Positions 59,504 through 64,000 of a stretch of DNA of 64,000 bases are shown one piece after another; position 1 is the first letter of the stretch, and every line of letters starts with the position of its first letter. The stretch comes from Candidatus Eremiobacterota bacterium (GTDB lineage: Bacteria; Vulcanimicrobiota; CADAWZ01; Ess09-12): the NCBI GenBank assembly GCA_031082125.1, contig JAVHLM010000013.1:62001-126000 (forward strand), given 5' to 3'. A program made the position numbers and the translations under genes. The notes beneath the pieces were generated by a model. That model had not been told where the DNA came from. It saw only the letters and a program-made list of their open reading frames with translations, and made no database searches.

Positions 59504-59989
59504 ATGAACGAAGAGGAATTAACAATAAAATTACATCACCGGAGGGCCACGACTTTTGTCAAGGAAAAGAAGCTGGCCGAGGCTATCCGTGAGCTCCAGG
59601 AAGTCATCAGGATCAATCCCAAGGATTTCACCTCTTATTTCATGATGGCCCAGATTTACTTTGCCTCCAAGAAATATGACGTGGCAGACAAGTTCTGCCA
59701 GCAGGCAATCATTGTGAACCCCCAGGATGTGCGTCCCTGGCTCATACTCGGGAACATCTACATCGCCCGCCAGGACTATGACACTGCCATTTCCCAGCTC
59801 CCCAAGGGCATCCAGACCGATCCAAAGAACTACCAGCTCAAATATCTCCTTGGTTACAGCTATGCCAAGAAGAAAGATTACCCCAAGGCGAAGCAGTATC
59901 TTGAAGAGGCGCTGACAATAGAGCCTGGAAACAAGCAGGCCCAGCAGGCACTTGAAGTGGTGCAGAAAGCCCTCGCGAATCCCCAGTAG
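59504..59989 (+). CDS. Short TPR-repeat protein
   Basis: A 161-residue protein of about four TPRs: AIRELQEVIRINPKDFTSYF, KYDVADKFCQQAIIVNPQDV, DTAISQLPKGIQTDPKNYQL and YPKAKQYLEEALTIEPGN. It probably binds another protein; no partner is indicated. GAGGTCATGAA precedes the ATG. It resembles the TPR units of the giant kinase at 49.3 kb in style but not closely. Confidence 0.88.
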   Translation: MNEEELTIKLHHRRATTFVKEKKLAEAIRELQEVIRINPKDFTSYFMMAQIYFASKKYDVADKFCQQAIIVNPQDVRPWLILGNIYIARQDYDTAISQLPKGIQTDPKNYQLKYLLGYSYAKKKDYPKAKQYLEEALTIEPGNKQAQQALEVVQKALANPQ

Positions 59990-60023
59990 GACCTTCCTTC
60001 ACCCTGCGGCTTTTTCCATTATG

Positions 60024-61067
60024 CTATGACGGATCGATGTCGAGAAACCTCATCTCTTCCTTGAGATGCTTATTGTTTTTCGCCCCTGCCTTGTGGTGGA
60101 GCAGCACCCTGTCCATTATGAAGCGCTTTATGGCTTCATCGGTGGCCGGAAGGTATTCCGGGGGGATGTTCTTCAGGGGCACTTCTGCCCTTGAAGCAAA
60201 GCGGTGGCCTCCTGCCCTGCCGAATTTCTGAAAGGCCCTTGTGGCGATTTTTCCCACATCCTTGCGCTCCTTCCACGATCTCATCGTGATGATGACACAT
60301 TTCTGGTGCAGCTGGGAGACGATGCTCCAGTAAGTGCCCCGCACCCTGAGCAGAAAGTCGGCGATGACGGCGGAGAACTCACTCCTCTCAATGATGCCCA
60401 GGTGAACATATGCCATGGTGTGGGAGAAGGTCACCTCCTGGAGGGCCTTGATAAAATATTTCAGCTGCTTGCGGAGTATTTCGGACCCTTCGATTATCCT
60501 GAGGGTCTCGACCTTTATCCTGGGGAGGAGATGGCTGAGGACATTGAGATCTTTATCGTTGCTGATCCTTCTGAACATGTCCGTGTCCGTCTTTATGGCA
60601 TAATAGAGGGCTGTGGCAAGCCGGGGCGTTATGGGTATCCCGGCTTCTATAAGATATTCCGTGAGGATGGTGGCCGTTGCCCCGTAGGAGGGCCTTATGT
60701 CCCTGAATGGAATGGATGGGTCGTGTTCATCGGGGTGGTGGTCGATAACGGCCGTTATCTTGAGGCTGCCTGTGGCGGGATTATGGGAAGGCTGCCCGTC
60801 AAGCATCACAAGCTTTGAGTACCAGGTCAGGTCAGTCTGGCGCAGGTACAGGTGCCTGAGCCTCAGAAGCCTCAGCATGGTCTGGTTGTCGGGACGGCGG
60901 GTCTCGCCGATGTGAATGGTGTCAATATGGGCTGTCCTTGGCTTCAGAATGGCCTGAAGCGCCATAGCGCTCGCTATGGCGTCGGGATCGGGCACTATCA
61001 GGATGGCCACTCTGTCCCTTTTTTTGAAAAGCCTGAAAAGATGCTGCAGTTTTTCCTTCGTGGGCAT
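60024..61067 (-). CDS. DHH/DHHA1-family phosphoesterase (NrnA-like)
   Basis: The 347-residue protein carries VPDPDAIASAMALQ (motif I, DxD), KITAVIDHHPDEH (DHH motif), then helical segments and the DHHA1 end GRAGGHRFASRAEV (GGH). Members degrade short oligoribonucleotides, nucleotide second messengers or pyrophosphate. The usual His before the first Asp pair is Leu here (ILIVPDPDA), a deviation that could affect metal binding. GGAGGAC precedes the ATG. It ends 34 bases from the convergent TPR gene. Confidence 0.85.
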   Translation of the reverse strand: MPTKEKLQHLFRLFKKRDRVAILIVPDPDAIASAMALQAILKPRTAHIDTIHIGETRRPDNQTMLRLLRLRHLYLRQTDLTWYSKLVMLDGQPSHNPATGSLKITAVIDHHPDEHDPSIPFRDIRPSYGATATILTEYLIEAGIPITPRLATALYYAIKTDTDMFRRISNDKDLNVLSHLLPRIKVETLRIIEGSEILRKQLKYFIKALQEVTFSHTMAYVHLGIIERSEFSAVIADFLLRVRGTYWSIVSQLHQKCVIITMRSWKERKDVGKIATRAFQKFGRAGGHRFASRAEVPLKNIPPEYLPATDEAIKRFIMDRVLLHHKAGAKNNKHLKEEMRFLDIDPS

Positions 61068-61079
61068 TGTCCTCCGCGA

Positions 61080-61631
61080 TCAGGCCTTCACTGTTTTCCC
61101 GTCAAGAACAAAATGGCTCCCGCCAAGGTGGTGAATCGTTCGGTATTCTTCCCTGTCGAGCTTCCATATCTCCTCGAAGGCCTCCTTTTCCACGGAAACA
61201 GCCTTGACATGGGCAAGGAAAAGGTTATAGGTCTCTATCAGGGAAGGGTCGTTTATTATTTCGCATTCAAGGTGGCCGATGCACTCCCTGATAAGGGGAG
61301 CTTTCACCGCTGATGCCTTTTCGGCCGTGAGGCCGTACTTCTCGAATTTGTCAAGATCGGCTCCTGTCACGGAGCCGCAGGCGTTCACGACGGTGAGAAG
61401 GCCCGCCGGGGGAATGTTCACGGTAAATTCCCTGTGTTTCCGTATCCATTCAAAGGAATAATTCCCCTTCCCAATGACGGCACCTATTATTGGCGGATCG
61501 TGCCTGACGGGCATAATCCAGGCTATCGGCAGGCAGTTTACCCGGTTTTTTTCCGTCTGGCAGGCTACGAGGACCAGGGGGCCGTGGTTGATGAGCCTGT
61601 TCGCATTTCTCAAGGGGATCTTCACTTTCAT
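61080..61631 (-). CDS. Flavin reductase-like (FMN-binding) protein
   Basis: The start MKVKIPLRNANRLINHGP at 61631 follows GGGAGGTGCTGCC. The pattern VLVACQTEKNRVNCLPIAWI, DPPIIGAVIGKGNYSFEWIR, EFTVNIPPAGL and IGHLECEI is that of the flavin reductase/flavoredoxin family, which binds FMN and reduces it or transfers electrons. In anaerobes such proteins serve as flavoredoxins. It is 12 bases upstream of the DHH gene and co-oriented with it. Confidence 0.88.
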   Translation of the reverse strand: MKVKIPLRNANRLINHGPLVLVACQTEKNRVNCLPIAWIMPVRHDPPIIGAVIGKGNYSFEWIRKHREFTVNIPPAGLLTVVNACGSVTGADLDKFEKYGLTAEKASAVKAPLIRECIGHLECEIINDPSLIETYNLFLAHVKAVSVEKEAFEEIWKLDREEYRTIHHLGGSHFVLDGKTVKA

Positions 61632-61806
61632 GGCAGCACCTCCCTTTTCGGTGAAAGGACTCACATCACTTTCTCTATGGAATGGAAATCTCCTTCAGTC
61701 CAGGTTCTGATGCTTCCGGGCCGCCTGGAGCCCATGGCATAAAGAGCCTGGAAGGAGGTCCCGGGGCTCATGGCATATATTATTCTTTCAGGACGGCAGC
61801 TTCAGC

Positions 61807-63645
61807 ATGAATAAATTCCACAGGACAGCAGAGAAGGGGCAGGCATCGCTCATCATTATTGAGCTCATGCTCTTGATGATCATATTCGCATGCATTCCGC
61901 CCGGTGAAGCAGGCCTGCAGCGCCGGCCTCCCGAGGCAGGCGAGACATTTCGCTCCCATCTCACCTTGATGGTGACGATTCAGAACATGAGCAGCAGCGA
62001 AAAAGTGAAGGGGCACCTTCTGCTGCCTCTTCCTTCCAGCTATGCTCCCTTCCAGCAGGTGGAGCACCTGGAGTCCAGGCCCTGCCCCTGCTTTGTGACG
62101 GCTCTCGAAGATAACAGGCCTGCCGGAGTGTATGAGGTCCGGCTTGATCCCGGCGCCGAAGAGAAGATTCTGCTTTCTTTTGATGCCGCTGCGGCGAGTG
62201 TGAGGATTCCTCTCTCTGAAGCTTCTTCCCGCAGAGACAGCCGGCCGCCGGAGGCACTGTATCTCAGGCCTGACGGCGAAGTGCGGCCTGACATCCAGGC
62301 GATCAGAGCCCTTGCCCTGTCGGCAGTTGAAGGGGAAAGGAACCCTTATTACCGGATGGTGAAAATCTATGATTACATGAGAAAGAATTTCACTTTCAGG
62401 GAAGGGAACATGCGGCGTTCCCTTGAGGAGATCCTGAAGGACCGCACGGTCCAGTGTAGTGACGCCATCATCCTTTTCGTATCGCTGTGCAGGGCTGCGG
62501 AAATTCCCGCCCGCATCGTGGGAGGGCTTTATATCTCCCACGAGAAAGTTTATTTCCCCCAGACCCATTCGTGGGCTGAAGTCTATCTCCAGGGCCCGGG
62601 GTGGGTTCCTGTCGATCCTACCCTCGGGAGGTTTGACAACCGCTCAAGGCTCCTCTCCCTCGGGGGGAGGAACTGCTTTTACCTGCAGCTCTTCAGCAAC
62701 CAGGCTGATCTTGGAGTATTCACGGCCGAAGGCGGCCAGGGGGCCATTCCCCGCATGAGGGTCCAGATGGCCCTCTCTTCAGCTTATCTTGAGCACAGGA
62801 AAAAAGGAAGATCGATCGGCCTTGTTCCCGCGACGAGTGGCAGAGCCTCTCCTGCAAGATTCAGGGAGGAATGCTGCCCTGCCGCAATGAAGGCCTATGA
62901 GAGAGGGCTGACGCTTTACCGGCAGGGGAAGCGCAATGATGCATACCCGGAGCTCCAGGCGGCAGCCAATGATTCGCCGAGGTTTATCAGGGCGCACCGC
63001 CAGCTTATCACCTGTGCTTTCGAGCTCTCAAGGGGCCGATCCCTGTCAAGGCACTATGAGGCCATGGCATCGGCCGATCCTTCCAGCGTCTATGCCAGAT
63101 ACTACCAGGGCCTCTGCGCACTCCACATGGAGCACTATGGCAGGGCTGAAGATCTTCTCCTCGGGTGCGAAAAGGATGGCCTTGTCTCATCGGACATTTA
63201 CCACAGCATCGCTTATCTCTACCTTTCCACAGGACAGCTTGAAAGAGGCGAGTCCTATGCCTCCCGGGCCCTCGGGGCCGAGGGGGACCATTTCCCTGTG
63301 CTCGTGAATCTTCTCAGCATGCTCCAGGATGCCGAGGAATGGGAGAAAGTAGTGTACTGGTCCAAAAAAGGGCTTGTGGAATACCCCGGAAACTTTCTGC
63401 TGATGGGCCAGGCCGGTTATGGCCTCATTATGCAGGGGAAGCCCTCTGAAGCTCTTTATTTCCTTGAGGGAGCGGCACAGAAAGAGCCCTCCATGGGATG
63501 GTTCCATGCTCTGATAGGATGGGCTTACAGGGATCTTGGCGACAGGGAGAGAGCCCGGGAGTGCCTGGAGAAAGGGCTGGCTCTCAGGAAAGGAATAGCT
63601 GACGACCGGTTTTACCGGAATATGCTCGAGGAGCTCAGGAAATGA
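61807..63645 (+). CDS. Exported transglutaminase-TPR protein with intact catalytic triad
   Basis: Residues 1-30 contain a hydrophobic segment ending IIFAC, which may be a lipoprotein signal. A beta-rich N-terminal part follows, then a transglutaminase core: DRTVQCSDAIILFVSLCRAA (catalytic Cys), HSWAEVYLQGPGWVPVDPT (catalytic His and Asp). After residue 340 come several TPR-like units (AMKAYERGLTLYRQGKRNDA; GRAEDLLLGCEKDG). Members act on peptide bonds or as transferases outside the cytoplasm. Here the active residues are present, unlike the related domain at 4.9 kb. It overlaps the next gene by four bases. Confidence 0.88.
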   Translation: MNKFHRTAEKGQASLIIIELMLLMIIFACIPPGEAGLQRRPPEAGETFRSHLTLMVTIQNMSSSEKVKGHLLLPLPSSYAPFQQVEHLESRPCPCFVTALEDNRPAGVYEVRLDPGAEEKILLSFDAAAASVRIPLSEASSRRDSRPPEALYLRPDGEVRPDIQAIRALALSAVEGERNPYYRMVKIYDYMRKNFTFREGNMRRSLEEILKDRTVQCSDAIILFVSLCRAAEIPARIVGGLYISHEKVYFPQTHSWAEVYLQGPGWVPVDPTLGRFDNRSRLLSLGGRNCFYLQLFSNQADLGVFTAEGGQGAIPRMRVQMALSSAYLEHRKKGRSIGLVPATSGRASPARFREECCPAAMKAYERGLTLYRQGKRNDAYPELQAAANDSPRFIRAHRQLITCAFELSRGRSLSRHYEAMASADPSSVYARYYQGLCALHMEHYGRAEDLLLGCEKDGLVSSDIYHSIAYLYLSTGQLERGESYASRALGAEGDHFPVLVNLLSMLQDAEEWEKVVYWSKKGLVEYPGNFLLMGQAGYGLIMQGKPSEALYFLEGAAQKEPSMGWFHALIGWAYRDLGDRERARECLEKGLALRKGIADDRFYRNMLEELRK

Positions 63646-64000
63646 CAGAGATTCTTGTCAAGGCGGGAAGAAGGGAGAAGTCCGCCCTTTACGGCAATAT
63701 CGGGGCTGAGGCACCTCCTCCTCAGCTTTCACGGCACGCCATTGAACAGAGTGCCCTCCATCTGGTGCTCTCGCCCTTCGTGCATTTCTGGAAAAAAAGG
63801 GAGAGGGCTTTTGCATTTCATTCGCTGCTGCTGAAAAGAATCTATGGAGACCCTGCCCTGTATGTGCTCCTCCAGTTTCTCTCCAGGGAGCCCACCACAA
63901 GGAGCCTTGAGCACCTGGAGCCCCATGCGCGGAATGCCCTGGCCAGGTATATTCCCGCCTTGGTGGAGAGCTCTTTTCTCGTCACTGCCTCCCCTGATCC
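63642..64000 (+). CDS. Partial protein, open at window edge, possibly a radical-SAM maturase N-terminus
   Basis: ATG 63642 overlaps the preceding stop (ATGA). The 119 visible residues include LHLVLSPFVHFWKKRERAFA, GDPALYVLLQFLSREPT and NALARYIPALVESSFLV. The order 'LSPFV.xW...LL...L' and 'LV..GFLV' recalls the N-terminal wing of some peptide-modifying radical SAM proteins, but no CxxxCxxC motif lies within the window. Therefore the family is a guess. Confidence 0.55.
   Translation, partial: MTEILVKAGRREKSALYGNIGAEAPPPQLSRHAIEQSALHLVLSPFVHFWKKRERAFAFHSLLLKRIYGDPALYVLLQFLSREPTTRSLEHLEPHARNALARYIPALVESSFLVTASPD

Noticed and set aside
1-64000. CRISPR arrays, tRNA or rRNA genes, prophage
   Set aside because: No regularly spaced direct repeats, no tRNA-like cloverleaf and no rRNA stretch were seen; the HNH-type, Rpn and VapC fragments are isolated genes, not a prophage.

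Overview
The window is dense bacterial DNA with Shine-Dalgarno starts, short intergenic gaps and many stop-start overlaps. I cannot assign a phylum. Coding is G+C-rich. The content (ECF sigma/anti-sigma pairs, a very large TPR serine/threonine kinase, MutS2, SurE, a sporulation-type GerW-like protein, thiol and arsenic chemistry) suggests an uncultured, probably anaerobic or microaerophilic bacterium. The most informative trait is that several genes appear to read UGA as selenocysteine (Sec), so the host should carry SelA/SelB/SelC/SelD elsewhere.

Layout. 0-8 kb: the start of a sugar-nucleotide transferase, two unrecognised large proteins, and a minus-strand operon of a HExxH protein, a transglutaminase-fold protein that has lost its catalytic Cys and His, and a GerW-like membrane protein. 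8-16 kb: an ECF sigma/anti-sigma operon with a Gly-Pro-rich exported protein and a CoA-disulfide-reductase-like flavoprotein, then a diguanylate cyclase, a PQQ-type beta-propeller and an M14 carboxypeptidase. 16.7-32.2 kb: a long, almost entirely minus-strand arsenic/thiol/selenium island. 32.2-34.7 kb: a second ECF sigma/anti-sigma pair flanked by two Cys-rich exported or membrane proteins. 34.8-43 kb: a solitary FliF-like ring protein, then a decayed region with an HNH-type gene, a relic of a second copy, and a truncated Rpn nuclease gene, then a lipase-like lipoprotein. 44-64 kb: housekeeping and signalling genes (PHP phosphoesterase, Uma2, MutS2, SurE, kinase-TPR giant, ABC-2 exporter, ADP-ribosylglycohydrolase, DHH phosphoesterase, flavin reductase, an intact transglutaminase-TPR protein).

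The island is the highlight. Reading with transcription from 32.2 kb down: ArsR, ACR3 arsenite exporter, two DGC-domain proteins, an HdrA-like Fe-S protein, a two-cluster ferredoxin, a DGC-GcvH (lipoyl-type) fusion, ArsM, ArsE/ArsF/ArsG, a CC/Se-motif protein whose CC is UGA-UGA, a second ArsM with an in-frame UGA, ArsC, and a CopZ-like [2Fe-2S]/zinc protein with a UGA at a conserved Cys. After a broken HNH gene comes a second ArsR unit: truncated acr3, a 42-residue Cys-Cys-UGA peptide, a thioredoxin-fold lipoprotein, and an FtsX/LolD-type ABC transporter. Each UGA is followed by a 5-6 bp hairpin whose 4-6 nt loop starts 18-21 nt after the (last) UGA and has G in its first two positions, as expected for a bacterial SECIS element. 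A conventional gene caller would truncate or miss all four genes. I infer an arsenic-handling system that uses selenol and thiol chemistry, with a DGC/lipoyl/HdrA/ferredoxin redox module as a partner of unknown function.
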